A DNA stretch of 64,000 nucleotides from Chryseobacterium sp. ON_d1 (GCF_006829085.1 NZ_BJTC01000014.1:62001-126000), one strand, 5' to 3'; counted from the stretch's first letter, positions 41,990 to 51,014 are shown. The notes: generated by a model not told the origin, from the sequence alone. A program made the numbers and translations.

Positions 41990-43171
41990 TTAAAGCATTT
42001 TAAGATTGTTTACTTCCAGTTCTGTAAGGATTCTCCAGTGCCCTCTCTTGATATTCTTCTTCGTTAATCCGGCAAACATTACTCTGTCTAAAGCTTCCAC
42101 TTCGTATCCTAATCTCTGGAAAATTCTTCTGATAACACGGTTCCATCCGATATGGATCTCAATTCCTACTTCATTCTTTGGTTTTCCTTCAATATAAGAA
42201 ATCTGATCAACAACAGCTACACCTTCATCAAGACGAATACCTTCTGCTATAAGGCGTAAATCTTCGCCGGTTAGCTTTTTATCCAATGTTACATGATAAA
42301 TCTTTTTCGCATCAAAAGATGGATGTGTCAGTTTTTTCGTCATGTGTCCGTCATTAGTCAATAAGATAACTCCTGTTGTAGAACGATCCAGTCTTCCAAC
42401 CGGGAAAAGTCTGTAAGGAGAAGCATTGGCTACAAGATCCATAACCGTTTTTCTTGCTTTGTCGTCTTTTGTAGTGGAAATATAACCTTTTGGCTTATTC
42501 AATAGTACATACACAGGCTTTTCAGGCGTAATGCTTTGTCCGTCAAAAACTACCCTGTCTGTTTTCTGTACCTGATATCCCATTTCAGTGACTACCTTTC
42601 CGTTGACTTCTACCAGCCCCTGGGTAATCAGCTCATCAGCTTCCCTTCTGCTGCAGATCCCTGAATTAGCGATATACTTGTTAAGACGGATGCTGTCTTT
42701 ATGAACATCTTTTTCAATTTTGTTCAGTCTTCTTTTCTGTACAAAAGATTTAGCTCTGTCTTCATTTCTTTCATCACCGTTAGATGGTCTTCTTCCGTAT
42801 TTCAGGCTGCCTCTTTCGTACTTATCTCTTGTATCAAAATTTCTCCCGCCTCTCTTAGGTTTTCCAAAAGATTTCTTCTCATAGCTCTCACTTTTGTTCG
42901 TGATATAAGGTTTTCTCTCAGATTTTGAACCAAAATCATCATTGGAATTTTCGAAACTGTCGGTATTTCTTTTGAAAGGTTTCTTTTCAAATCTTGAGTT
43001 GGATCCTTTATGTTCCGGCCCTTTTTTTCCTCCGTCTTTAGAGAAAGGCTTTTTAAAAGGTTTTGATCCTGAAGAATTTCCAGATCTGGAAGCACGAGAA
43101 TCATCAGAACTTTTCTTGGTTGAAATTCTTGGTCTCTTTGGTCTGTCTGAATTATTATTATCTCTGCTCAT
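41990..43171 (-). CDS. Pseudouridine synthase (RluB/RsuA family) with disordered N-terminus
   Basis: 393 residues. Residues 1-150 are a Lys/Arg/Ser-rich disordered extension (KKPFKR- and RGGR-like words), then an S4 domain (IRLNKYIANSGICSRREADE) and the synthase domain with catalytic Asp in PVGRLDRSTTG. It should modify 23S rRNA in the peptidyl-transferase region. The basic extension is typical of Bacteroidota homologues. Confidence 0.9.
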   Translation of the reverse strand: MSRDNNNSDRPKRPRISTKKSSDDSRASRSGNSSGSKPFKKPFSKDGGKKGPEHKGSNSRFEKKPFKRNTDSFENSNDDFGSKSERKPYITNKSESYEKKSFGKPKRGGRNFDTRDKYERGSLKYGRRPSNGDERNEDRAKSFVQKRRLNKIEKDVHKDSIRLNKYIANSGICSRREADELITQGLVEVNGKVVTEMGYQVQKTDRVVFDGQSITPEKPVYVLLNKPKGYISTTKDDKARKTVMDLVANASPYRLFPVGRLDRSTTGVILLTNDGHMTKKLTHPSFDAKKIYHVTLDKKLTGEDLRLIAEGIRLDEGVAVVDQISYIEGKPKNEVGIEIHIGWNRVIRRIFQRLGYEVEALDRVMFAGLTKKNIKRGHWRILTELEVNNLKML

Positions 43172-43272
43172 TCTAAAAATTTCTGCAAAGATAGTAATTT
43201 AGTTACGAGTTAAAAATTAAGAATCATAACTTTGCACTATAGTTTACATTTTAACTTTACATACAATTGAAG

Positions 43273-44319
43273 ATGATAACAATATTAAACGATACTTTTT
43301 CTCAGCTCAACGAGTTTCTTCACCAAAAAAAATTCAGTAAAATTTTCATTCTTGTAGATGAAAACACTCATGAATACTGTCTTCCTATACTTTTAGGGAA
43401 TATGGAAACCGATCTTGGTTTTGAGATTTTAGAGATTGAAGCCGGAGAAGAAATGAAAAATATCCAAACGGCCAATCAGCTTTGGGAAATTCTTACGGAG
43501 ATGCAGGCAGACAGAAAAGCTCTTGTTATCAATCTTGGTGGCGGAGTGATAACGGATATGGGCGGATTTGTTGCATCTACTTATAAAAGAGGTATTCAGT
43601 TCATCAACATTCCTACTACCCTTTTATCAATGTGTGATGCTTCTATAGGTGGAAAAACAGGCATAGACCTTATGCATTATAAAAATATGGTGGGAACTTT
43701 TGCTTTTCCGGAACAGATCTTTATTTTCCCTAAATTCTTAGAAACACTGCCCTTTAAAGAACTGAGAAGCGGATTTGCCGAAATGCTTAAACACGGCTTA
43801 ATTGCTGATAAAAATCATTGGGATCAACTGATTCAGATCCGTAAACTTGAAGTGGAAACAGTAATCCCTCACATTCAGGCCTCTATGAATATCAAACAGA
43901 ATGTTGTAGACCAGGATTTCCATGAGCAGAATATCAGAAAAACACTGAATTTCGGACATACGATTGGCCATGCTGTGGAAAGCCTATGTTTACAGCAGGG
44001 AAATCCCATCCTGCATGGTGAGGCCGTTGCCATGGGAATGATTGCAGAAGCCCATCTGGCATATCTTGAAAGCCTTATTTCCGAAGACGATTCAAAAATT
44101 ATTATTGAGAATATCCAGAAGTACTACCCTTACCTTGATATAAGTGATTTCAAGGATGAAGACATCACCGCATTATTACTGAATGATAAAAAGAATACAG
44201 ACAGCAAAATCAACTTTTCCCTGCTTTCTGCTATTGGTACCTGTACTTATGACCATCAGTGCAGCCAAGAAAACATTCTTGAATCGTTGTTTTTTTATAG
44301 AAAACTGAATGATGCCTGA
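43273..44319 (+). CDS. aroB: 3-dehydroquinate synthase
   Basis: A 348-residue shikimate pathway enzyme converting DAHP to 3-dehydroquinate. Motifs: GGGVITDMGGFVAST (NAD), IPTTLLSMCDASIGGKTGID, the Zn ligands in HGLIAD/HTIGHAVES and HGEAVAMGM. An ATG at 43273 begins MITILNDTF; a TTG two codons before is possible. It is a single gene ended by the hairpin at 44439-44465. Confidence 0.95.
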   Translation: MITILNDTFSQLNEFLHQKKFSKIFILVDENTHEYCLPILLGNMETDLGFEILEIEAGEEMKNIQTANQLWEILTEMQADRKALVINLGGGVITDMGGFVASTYKRGIQFINIPTTLLSMCDASIGGKTGIDLMHYKNMVGTFAFPEQIFIFPKFLETLPFKELRSGFAEMLKHGLIADKNHWDQLIQIRKLEVETVIPHIQASMNIKQNVVDQDFHEQNIRKTLNFGHTIGHAVESLCLQQGNPILHGEAVAMGMIAEAHLAYLESLISEDDSKIIIENIQKYYPYLDISDFKDEDITALLLNDKKNTDSKINFSLLSAIGTCTYDHQCSQENILESLFFYRKLNDA

Positions 44320-44438
44320 TCATTTTTAAAAATTAAGGGTCTGTTTATATTATTTTTGACAAAATTGTCAATTTAGATCTTTTCTAAACAAATATTTGTT
44401 TAAATTTATAAATCATTATAAATCAACATTATATTTTT

Positions 44439-44465
44439 AAAATCACTTAAACACTAAGTGATTTT
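44439..44465 (+). terminator. Intrinsic terminator of aroB
   Basis: 11-bp stem AAAATCACTTA/TAAGTGATTTT with a 5-base loop, followed by TTTAT, about 120 bases after aroB. Confidence 0.65.
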
Positions 44466-44495
44466 TTTATTGATTTTACTCATGAAAAATATTTT

Positions 44496-44511
44496 TGGCA
44501 AGCAATTTGAA
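44496..44511 (+). promoter_or_regulatory. -24/-12 (sigma-54-like) element of porin 1
   Basis: TGGCAAGCAATTTGAA: GG (44497-44498) and the -12 G (44509) are 12 bases apart, as in sigma-54 promoters, but the -12 dinucleotide is GA instead of GC. About 83 bases before the ATG. Confidence 0.5.
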
Positions 44512-44592
44512 AGATACTCTGCGTTCAACTGAAAATGTTGACAAGTAGTAAAATTTAAAATTAAGAAAGAGTAAAATTAAAAAATTAAAGTT

Positions 44593-45240
44593 ATGAAAAA
44601 GTTAATTTTAGGATTAGCGTTAACTGCAGGAACATTCGCATTCGCTCAACAGACAACAAATACATCTTCTAATCCGGTAACATTCGGGGTAAAAGGAGGA
44701 ATGAACGTCTCTTCATTATCTAACGGTGCAGATCTAAGTGACTCTAAATCAAAAATTGGTTTTAATGCAGGAGTTTTTGCTAATATTCCATTAGCAAGTT
44801 CTTTTAGTGTACAACCGGAAGTAATTTACAATGATTTGGGTTCAAAAGTAACAAGAGAATATACTGTACTTGGAAATAATTATAAAAGTGAGTATTCAAG
44901 AAATTTAGGTTATGTTGCTGTACCGGTAATGTTTCAGTACAACGCAACACCGGAGTTTTTCCTTGAAGCGGGACCTGAATTTGGGTTTCTTGTAAGTGCC
45001 AAGGATAAGTTAAAAAATTCAACTAATAATAGTAATAGTACACAGGTTGCAACTCTTAACAAAGATGATTTCCAAACTTTCAACTTTGGTATCGGTATTG
45101 GTGCAGGATATTACTTCATTCCTAATTTAGGAATTACAGCAAGATATACTGCAGGTCTTACTGATATTTATAAAAACAACTCTGGTGATGCAGTAAGAAA
45201 CAACGTATTTCAAGTAGGACTAGCTTATAAATTCAAATAA
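44593..45240 (+). CDS. Porin-family outer membrane beta-barrel protein (copy 1)
   Basis: 215 residues: signal peptide ending FAFAQ (residue 19), Ser/Asn-rich linker, then a small eight-stranded barrel with the repeated landmarks FGVKGGMN, VFANIPL, VQPEVIYN, VAVPVMFQYN, LEAGPEFGFL, GIGAGYYF and a C-terminal aromatic strand VGLAYKFK. It is expected in the outer membrane; no pore function has been shown for this group. First of four tandem paralogues. Confidence 0.9.
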   Translation: MKKLILGLALTAGTFAFAQQTTNTSSNPVTFGVKGGMNVSSLSNGADLSDSKSKIGFNAGVFANIPLASSFSVQPEVIYNDLGSKVTREYTVLGNNYKSEYSRNLGYVAVPVMFQYNATPEFFLEAGPEFGFLVSAKDKLKNSTNNSNSTQVATLNKDDFQTFNFGIGIGAGYYFIPNLGITARYTAGLTDIYKNNSGDAVRNNVFQVGLAYKFK

Positions 45241-45276
45241 GCTTATACATTCACTAACAAATTTTATATTCAATAG

Positions 45277-45308
45277 AAAAGATCAGATTATTTTAATCTG
45301 GTCTTTTT
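45277..45308 (+). terminator. Intrinsic terminator of porin 1
   Basis: AAAAGATCAGATTA and TAATCTGGTCTTTTTT pair with one G-T, followed by more T. Confidence 0.8.
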
Positions 45309-45336
45309 TTATGTCTGATTAACAGCATGTTTACTT

Positions 45337-45352
45337 TGGCATAACATTTGAT
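45337..45352 (+). promoter_or_regulatory. -24/-12 (sigma-54-like) element of porin 2
   Basis: TGGCATAACATTTGAT: GG (45338-45339) and -12 G (45350) are 12 bases apart; the -12 dinucleotide is GA. It lies 49 bases before the ATG. Confidence 0.45.
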
Positions 45353-45400
45353 AGTTAAAGAAATGTTAAATAAAACTTAAAAACTATTAAATAAAAACTT

Positions 45401-45994
45401 ATGAAAAAGATTTTTTTAGGTCTTGCATTAGTAGCAGGAACTTTCGCATTCTCTCAGAAGACTTCAACATCTACTGCCTCAACTTCTCCCGTTAGATTTG
45501 GATTAAAAGCAGGTCTTAATATTTCAACTCTTACTGAAAATGATTTCAATTCTAAAGCAGGATTCTACGGAGGAGTATTTGCCAATATTCCAGTAGCGCA
45601 GGACTTCTCATTCCAACCGGAAGTATTGTACAACGGAATGGGAGCAAAGATTAAAGGTGCTAATGATCTTAAAATAAATCTGGATTATATTTCCGTACCA
45701 TTAATGCTTCAATATAATGCTCTGCCTAACCTATATTTAGAAGCAGGACCTCAGTTCAGCTTTTTGATTAATTCAAAACTTAAATCTGGCTCTAATTCCG
45801 CAGATGCTAAAGACTTATTTAAAGGTTTTGACTTCGGAATTGGTCTTGGTGCAGGATATTATTTCACACAGAATATCGGGGTTACAGCAAGATATGTTGC
45901 AGGTTTAACAGATGTTGCTAAAAACAGACCTGATCTGTCTGAAGATAAAGCTAAAAACGGAGTATTCCAGATCGGTTTAGCTTATAAATTCTAA
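45401..45994 (+). CDS. Porin-family outer membrane beta-barrel protein (copy 2)
   Basis: 197 residues, closely related to copy 1: signal peptide ending FAFSQ, a Ser/Thr-rich linker, and strands with FGLKAGLN, FANIPVA, FQPEVLYN, ISVPLMLQYN, LEAGPQFSFL, GIGLGAGYYF and FQIGLAYKF. It is the shortest copy, with shortened external loops. Confidence 0.9.
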   Translation: MKKIFLGLALVAGTFAFSQKTSTSTASTSPVRFGLKAGLNISTLTENDFNSKAGFYGGVFANIPVAQDFSFQPEVLYNGMGAKIKGANDLKINLDYISVPLMLQYNALPNLYLEAGPQFSFLINSKLKSGSNSADAKDLFKGFDFGIGLGAGYYFTQNIGVTARYVAGLTDVAKNRPDLSEDKAKNGVFQIGLAYKF

Positions 45995-46039
45995 ATAGGG
46001 TTAAGCTTTTAAGCAGCAAAATTTTCTATTCAATATAAG

Positions 46040-46062
46040 GCCGGATATTTTATCCGGCTTTT
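46040..46062 (+). terminator. Intrinsic terminator of porin 2
   Basis: GCCGGATA/TATCCGGC with a 3-base loop and a following T run. Confidence 0.85.
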
Positions 46063-46082
46063 TCAATTTATTGATACTGTTT

Positions 46083-46098
46083 TGGCAAGAAATTTGCG
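46083..46098 (+). promoter_or_regulatory. -24/-12 (sigma-54-like) promoter with no gene
   Basis: TGGCAAGAAATTTGCG has the exact GG-N10-GC spacing (46084-46085 and 46096-46097). No porin follows; about 220 bases later a terminator closes the unit. Confidence 0.5.
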
Positions 46099-46108
46099 TA
46101 TTGAGTTA

Positions 46109-46354
46109 ATGATTGTACCTTATTCCGGAAATTCTCATTTCACGGTTTTTGTTTTTGCAACAAATATGGGCAGCTTCAGTTGATCAAACAATTGAAAATC
46201 AATAACTATTACCATTATAAACTTTTAACGAGAACCGGATTATGTGAGTGCACTTATTGCAGCAGAATACTTATAGAGTATTTTGTTTAATGATTAAAAT
46301 ACATTTTGATTTCAATAGAAAAAGTCAGGTTTATTAGTTTAAGCCTGACTTTTT
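46109..46354 (+). ncRNA. Candidate small RNA or relic of a deleted porin gene
   Basis: The stretch between the promoter-like element at 46083 and the terminator at 46319-46354 has no frame over 24 codons. Its promoter and its terminator with the preceding TTTCAATAGAAAA word both resemble those of the porin units. It could be transcribed as a roughly 245-nt RNA, or be the remains of a fifth porin unit. Confidence 0.3.
46319..46354 (+). terminator. Intrinsic terminator before porin 3
   Basis: AAAAAGTCAGG/CCTGACTTTTT, 11 bp, with a 14-base loop. No gene ends near it; the nearest upstream gene already has its own terminator. Confidence 0.75.
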
Positions 46355-46390
46355 CGCATACAGTATTATTTTTGTCTTCTTTTGCTTTTA

Positions 46391-46406
46391 TGGCAGATCT
46401 TTTGCT
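46391..46406 (+). promoter_or_regulatory. -24/-12 (sigma-54-like) element of porin 3
   Basis: TGGCAGATCTTTTGCT, exact GG-N10-GC, 28 bases before the ATG. Confidence 0.5.
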
Positions 46407-46433
46407 GCAAAAAAGAAAACTAAAACTTTAATC

Positions 46434-47141
46434 ATGAAAAGAGTACTTTTAGGGCTTACATTGGGTGGATCACTTTTAATAAATGGCCAGGAAAAGGAAA
46501 AGTCAGCTGCTTCCTCCTCTCCTGCCAGATTTGGCGTTAAAGCAGGATTCAATATGTCCAAGTTTAGCTCTGGCAGCAGAGACAACGCTGAGAATAATGA
46601 AAAATTAAAACTTGGTTCTCATATTGGAGTATTTGTCCATATTCCTGTTTCAGAAAAATTCAGTGTACAGCCGGAGCTTCTTTTTAGTCAATCGGGCTCT
46701 AAAATTGAAGAAAAATACATGTATGCCTCAGCTTTTGATGGGCATATCATAAGACAGGAATTCAGCTATAAAACCAATCTGAATTATCTTGTCCTTCCTG
46801 TAATGGTCCAGTATAATATCCTTCCTCAACTGTATGTAGAAGCAGGACCTGAATTCGGAGTTCTTTTAGGAGGAAAAACTGAAGGAGATCAATGGACTGA
46901 AAATTCATATGGTGGTACAGTAAGTACTCATAGTGAAAGCTTTTCCAATAATATTCCAATGAAGCTTTACAATAGGTTTAATTTCGGGATAGGTTTTGGT
47001 GCAGGATACAGTTTTACTCAAAGTTTTGGTATTACAGCAAGATTCACTGCTGGTCTAACAGGTATTTTTAATAGTGATTATAATGATAATAAAGTAAGGA
47101 ATAATGTACTTCAGGTTGGAGTAGCTTATAAGTTTAAATAG
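46434..47141 (+). CDS. Porin-family outer membrane beta-barrel protein (copy 3)
   Basis: 235 residues. A signal peptide of about 20 residues (ending LLINGQ), then the same strand landmarks (FGVKAGFN, VFVHIPVS, VQPELLFS, LVLPVMVQYN, VEAGPEFGVL, GIGFGAGYSF, VGVAYKFK). It differs from copies 1 and 2 by a longer loop of about 30 residues rich in Ser, Thr and Gly before strand six. Confidence 0.9.
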   Translation: MKRVLLGLTLGGSLLINGQEKEKSAASSSPARFGVKAGFNMSKFSSGSRDNAENNEKLKLGSHIGVFVHIPVSEKFSVQPELLFSQSGSKIEEKYMYASAFDGHIIRQEFSYKTNLNYLVLPVMVQYNILPQLYVEAGPEFGVLLGGKTEGDQWTENSYGGTVSTHSESFSNNIPMKLYNRFNFGIGFGAGYSFTQSFGITARFTAGLTGIFNSDYNDNKVRNNVLQVGVAYKFK

Positions 47142-47164
47142 AGATATTTATTATTTTCAAAACT

Positions 47165-47192
47165 ATACCGGACCTTTTTATAAGTTCGGTAT
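47165..47192 (+). terminator. Hairpin after porin 3
   Basis: ATACCGGAC/GTTCGGTAT with one G-T pair and a 10-base loop, then TTTTC. Confidence 0.65.
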
Positions 47193-47427
47193 TTTCATGT
47201 CTTACCGTAAAAAAACAGCTTTAAAAGTATTCTTTAGCTTTTAAAAAGTATTTCTTTTTTCAAATTTGTATCATTTTAATTATTTATAACAATGCCTGTT
47301 TGGCATTAAATTCTTCTCACAAAAACGGCATCCGTCAATCTATTTATTCATTATAATGGGAAAAATATTGTAAAAATTTTTCCAAAAAACCGATCTGAAA
47401 GCCTTATCAGCAAAGGTTTTTCAACTT

Positions 47428-47443
47428 TGGCAAGCATTTTGCA
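47428..47443 (+). promoter_or_regulatory. -24/-12 (sigma-54-like) promoter of porin 4
   Basis: TGGCAAGCATTTTGCA, best match of the array to the TGGCAcg-N4-TTGCa pattern; GG and GC are 12 bases apart. The transcript would start near 47454, 54 bases before the ATG. Confidence 0.6.
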
Positions 47444-47507
47444 AAATAATTCGAGTCCGATTGAAAAGTCAGACTTTACACAAATAGTAAAATTAAAAAA
47501 TAAAATT

Positions 47508-48227
47508 ATGAAGAAGTTATTTTTAGGATTGGCATTAACTGCTGGTACATTAGCTTTTGCTCAGGAAACAGCAACGAAAACTGAAACAAAAACAGTAAAT
47601 CCATCACCACTAAAAAAAGATGTTCAACCGGTTAGATTCGGGATCAAGGCAGGGGGAAACTCAGCTTATTTCAGTCAGCAGAAATTCGGTATCAACAGCC
47701 AGCAATTAGGTTTCCACGCAGGGGCATTCGTTAATATTCCACTTTCAAGACAGTTCAGCTTACAGCCAGAGGTACTATACAACCAGATGGGTGCAAAAGA
47801 TGTGATCTCTTCTACAGAAACAGATAACGGAGTAACGAATATAAAAACTAAAGTAGAAGACAGAGTAAAAATGAACTATATCTCAGTTCCGTTAATGGTT
47901 CAGATGAGACCTGTAGATAATTTTTATATTGAAGCAGGACCTGAATTCAGTTATTTCATCAACGGGAAAAATAAAGGAGAATCAACTGTAGCAAGCACTA
48001 CAGGAGGTGTTACAACTACTACTACAAGTTCTCACTCTACAGATATTGATAAAGATCAGATCAACAGATTCAATTTCGGATTAGGTCTTGGTTTAGGATA
48101 TGATATCACGCCGAACATTGGTATCAATGCAAGATATGTGAACAGCCTTACAAAAATCGATAAGAGCAGACCGGCAGCTGAAAACAACAACAGAGTATTC
48201 CAGTTAGGTCTTAACTACAAATTTTAA
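47508..48227 (+). CDS. Porin-family outer membrane beta-barrel protein (copy 4)
   Basis: 239 residues from the ATG at 47508 (MKKLFLGLALTAGTLAFAQ); the longer frame back to 47427 runs through the promoter element and is rejected. It has the same fold as copies 1-3 with a Thr/Lys-rich linker and a Thr/Ser-rich loop (about 150-180). It is the most diverged copy at the first strand (GNSAYFSQQKFG). Confidence 0.9.
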   Translation: MKKLFLGLALTAGTLAFAQETATKTETKTVNPSPLKKDVQPVRFGIKAGGNSAYFSQQKFGINSQQLGFHAGAFVNIPLSRQFSLQPEVLYNQMGAKDVISSTETDNGVTNIKTKVEDRVKMNYISVPLMVQMRPVDNFYIEAGPEFSYFINGKNKGESTVASTTGGVTTTTTSSHSTDIDKDQINRFNFGLGLGLGYDITPNIGINARYVNSLTKIDKSRPAAENNNRVFQLGLNYKF

Positions 48228-48274
48228 TCAAAGAACCAATTTTTTAACCCTAAGTGCATTAACCTGCACGCATA

Positions 48275-48305
48275 AAATAGCCGGAAGAAATTCTTCTGGC
48301 TATTT
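48275..48305. terminator. Bidirectional terminator between porin 4 and the glycerophosphodiesterase
   Basis: 15-bp arms AAATAGCCGGAAGAA/TTCTTCTGGCTATTT (one G-T) with one central base. Confidence 0.75.
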
Positions 48306-48323
48306 ATATTTAAAAATAATCAT

Positions 48324-49271
48324 TTATTCAAATATTCTCGGATCATCAGTAATAACGCCGTCTATTCCCATCTCTTTCAGCTCTTTTAATCTCTCTTGGG
48401 TATTGACAGTCCAGGGAATCACCTTCATCCCTAAAGCATGGCACTCCTTTACTAGCTGTGGGGTTACAAGCGTATGATCAGGGCTGTAAATGGTAGGAGT
48501 AAAACTAAGGAACTTCATATCTCCCGCTACTCCGCTCAGATGATCGGGGTACATTCTGAATTTTTCTGCAGAAATATTTTTAAAATAAGCCTGCTGCTGA
48601 GCCAGTTTTTGATCATCTACCTTTTCTACAAGCAAAGCAGTCTTGATTTCAGGATATTCTTTATGAATTATTTCCAGTGTTCTGGGATCAAAAGACTGAA
48701 TAATCACCCTATCCTGTATCTTTTTTTCAACAATAACCTTCATCATCAGATCAACAAATTCTCTAGGCTCCGGATGAAATATATTGTCAGAAAAAGGTCG
48801 GGTCTTGGTTTCTATATTATAATAAGGCAGCGGCCTTTTCAGTTCACGGGCATACTTCTCACATGCATCTATTACGTCTGAAAACAAAGGTTTCTGAACC
48901 TTTATTTTCTTTTGATCAGGATACTTATCAAGCTTTTTTAAACCGACATCAAACGTTTTAATCTTCGCATAGGGCATTTCATAGATTTTATAATAGAAAC
49001 CTGAGTCTTTTGGAATATAAGTACCATCCGGCTTTGTTACAAGCTCCGGAGAAAGGAAAGCATCATGGGAAAGAATGACCTTTTTATCTTTTGTGATGGC
49101 CAAATCCATTTCCAGCGTTGTTATATTCATTTTTAAAGCATTCTTCATAGCCGGAATCGTATTTTCCGGATAAAGAGATTTTCCTCCGCGATGGGCCTGT
49201 CTGTCAAAAGATTGTGAAGCGTAAAGCTGTGCAACGGTCAGAAAAATACCTGTGAGCAATATGTTTTTCAT
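48324..49271 (-). CDS. Secreted glycerophosphodiester phosphodiesterase
   Basis: 315 residues from the ATG at 49271 (another ATG is two codons upstream). Signal peptide (1-17, LYAS), then a GDPD TIM barrel: catalytic His and metal Glu in AHRGGKSLYPENT, second His in LSHDAFLS, and ITDDP at the end. It hydrolyses glycerophosphodiesters to glycerol-3-phosphate in the periplasm. It resembles GlpQ, but specificity is not visible. Confidence 0.9.
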   Translation of the reverse strand: MKNILLTGIFLTVAQLYASQSFDRQAHRGGKSLYPENTIPAMKNALKMNITTLEMDLAITKDKKVILSHDAFLSPELVTKPDGTYIPKDSGFYYKIYEMPYAKIKTFDVGLKKLDKYPDQKKIKVQKPLFSDVIDACEKYARELKRPLPYYNIETKTRPFSDNIFHPEPREFVDLMMKVIVEKKIQDRVIIQSFDPRTLEIIHKEYPEIKTALLVEKVDDQKLAQQQAYFKNISAEKFRMYPDHLSGVAGDMKFLSFTPTIYSPDHTLVTPQLVKECHALGMKVIPWTVNTQERLKELKEMGIDGVITDDPRIFE

Positions 49272-49358
49272 ATCCATAAGTTTTAATCGGACAAAATTAA
49301 AACTCCACTGTATACTGTATAATACAGGTATATTAAGCTTTTGCTACATTTTAAAACC

Positions 49359-49389
49359 AAAAGAACCGGACTTCAAGCCCGGTTCTTTT
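49359..49389 (-). terminator. Intrinsic terminator of purF
   Basis: AAAAGAACCGG/CCGGTTCTTTT, 11 bp, with a 9-base loop, 27 bases after the purF stop. Confidence 0.8.
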
Positions 49390-49415
49390 TTATATCATTT
49401 ATTTTCAATTAAAGA

Positions 49416-50915
49416 TCAATTGAATAAATCCACTTCCTCTCCTTTTCCTACAGGATATTCTTCTGTAAAACATCCGAAGCAATGGTTAGCTGAACCTAAA
49501 ATTTCTTTCAGATTATCTATGCTTAAAAACTCCAAGGAATCTACTCCCAAATAGTTTTTAAGTTCTTCCGTAGACATATTGGCAGAAATCAGATCATCTT
49601 TTGAAGGAGTATCAATTCCCAGATAGCATGGCGCAATAATGGGTGGAGAAACACTTCTGAAATGAATTTCTTTTACCCCTGCATCTTTTAAAATCTTAAC
49701 CAGCCTTTTTGAGGTTGTTCCACGTACAATAGAATCATCAATGATCACGACTCTCTTATCTTTCATTTCAGAGATAATCGGGTTCAGCTTAAGGTTTACT
49801 ACCCTTTCCCTCATTTCCTGTGTAGGAACAATGAAACTTCTTCCGATATATCTGTTTTTGATCAGGACCGGACGGAACGGTATTCCGGATGCCTTTGAGA
49901 AGCCAATAGCAGCAGGAACTCCGGAATCCGGAACTCCAATAACCAGATCAGCATCTACAGGAGCCTGCTCCCAGATTTTCTCTCCGGATTTTTCTCTGAT
50001 CTCATACACATTAATATTTTCTAAGGTAGAGTCAGGTCTTGCGAAATAAATATATTCAAAAGAACAGATCCTCTGTTTTCCTTTCGCCTCATCCACCATA
50101 TAAGAATGAAGTTTTCCTGGCTCGTTTTCATTGGTGTAAATGATCTCACCCGGAAGAATATCACGTACATACTGGGCACCTACAGCATCCAGAGCAACAG
50201 ACTCAGACGCTACTACATATGACTTTTCATCAATAGCACCCAATACCAATGGACGGATACCATTGAAGTCTCGGAATGCAAAGAATTTATTTCTTGTCAT
50301 TCCCACTACAGAATAAGCTCCTTCAATCTTTTCCATTGTTGCCTTAATGGCGCCTCGAAGGCCTAAATCAAGGTTTTTCTGAATCAGCCTCAGAATCACT
50401 TCAGAATCGGAAGTCGCTCGGAAAACCACTCCTTCAGCTTCTAATTCCGCTTTTAATTCTTTTGCATTGGTAAGATTACCATTGTGCGCTATAGAAAGTA
50501 TAATCTGATCGTATTCGTTTTTCGCAAAAAACGGCTGGAAATTATATTTCTTTTTATCTCCTGCAGTAGTATATCGGGTATGCCCGATTGCAGAATTTCC
50601 CATAAAAGTTTCAGGTTCCTGAATTTCTTTATAAACATCCAAAACCAGTCCCTCGTCTTTCATGTTGGTGATTTTCCCCTCCTTTAAAACGGAAATCCCA
50701 CAAGCTTCCTGACCTCTGTGCTGTAATGCAAAAAGCCCGAACTGTGAAAGGGAGAATGTATCCAGATCACTATCTGAATACAATCCGAAGATCCCACACT
50801 CTTCATTCGGCGCATCCAGTCTTTCCTCTTCCTGAGTTCTGAAAAGATTTCTGCCGTAAGTCTGGGTTTCAAACTGTTTTAAATATTCACTTTTATGAAT
50901 GTCTAAACTTTTCAT
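49416..50915 (-). CDS. purF: Amidophosphoribosyltransferase
   Basis: 499 residues. An Ntn-type glutaminase domain starts at Cys 40 (EECGIFG) after a 39-residue propeptide-like leader; the PRTase domain carries VIIDDSIVRGTTSKRL. The C-terminal Cys residues (ANHCFGCF) match the Fe-S type enzyme pattern. It commits PRPP to purine synthesis. It lies 99 bases after purC on the same strand. Confidence 0.95.
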   Translation of the reverse strand: MKSLDIHKSEYLKQFETQTYGRNLFRTQEEERLDAPNEECGIFGLYSDSDLDTFSLSQFGLFALQHRGQEACGISVLKEGKITNMKDEGLVLDVYKEIQEPETFMGNSAIGHTRYTTAGDKKKYNFQPFFAKNEYDQIILSIAHNGNLTNAKELKAELEAEGVVFRATSDSEVILRLIQKNLDLGLRGAIKATMEKIEGAYSVVGMTRNKFFAFRDFNGIRPLVLGAIDEKSYVVASESVALDAVGAQYVRDILPGEIIYTNENEPGKLHSYMVDEAKGKQRICSFEYIYFARPDSTLENINVYEIREKSGEKIWEQAPVDADLVIGVPDSGVPAAIGFSKASGIPFRPVLIKNRYIGRSFIVPTQEMRERVVNLKLNPIISEMKDKRVVIIDDSIVRGTTSKRLVKILKDAGVKEIHFRSVSPPIIAPCYLGIDTPSKDDLISANMSTEELKNYLGVDSLEFLSIDNLKEILGSANHCFGCFTEEYPVGKGEEVDLFN

Positions 50916-51014
50916 TTCTATTTTTTCTAAATTAAAAGATTAAAAAATTTAATGATTAAAAAGATTACAGCCTGTTTAATTTTTAAATGGTTTAATCTTT
51001 AAATAAATTAAATC

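Noticed and set aside
47427..47507. Extended N-terminus of porin 4
   Set aside because: The extension would run through the -24/-12 element and place the signal peptide inside the protein; the ATG at 47508 gives a normal signal peptide.
48474..48881. 135-codon frame antisense to the glycerophosphodiesterase
   Set aside because: It overlaps the catalytic barrel of a well-supported gene and has typical shadow composition.
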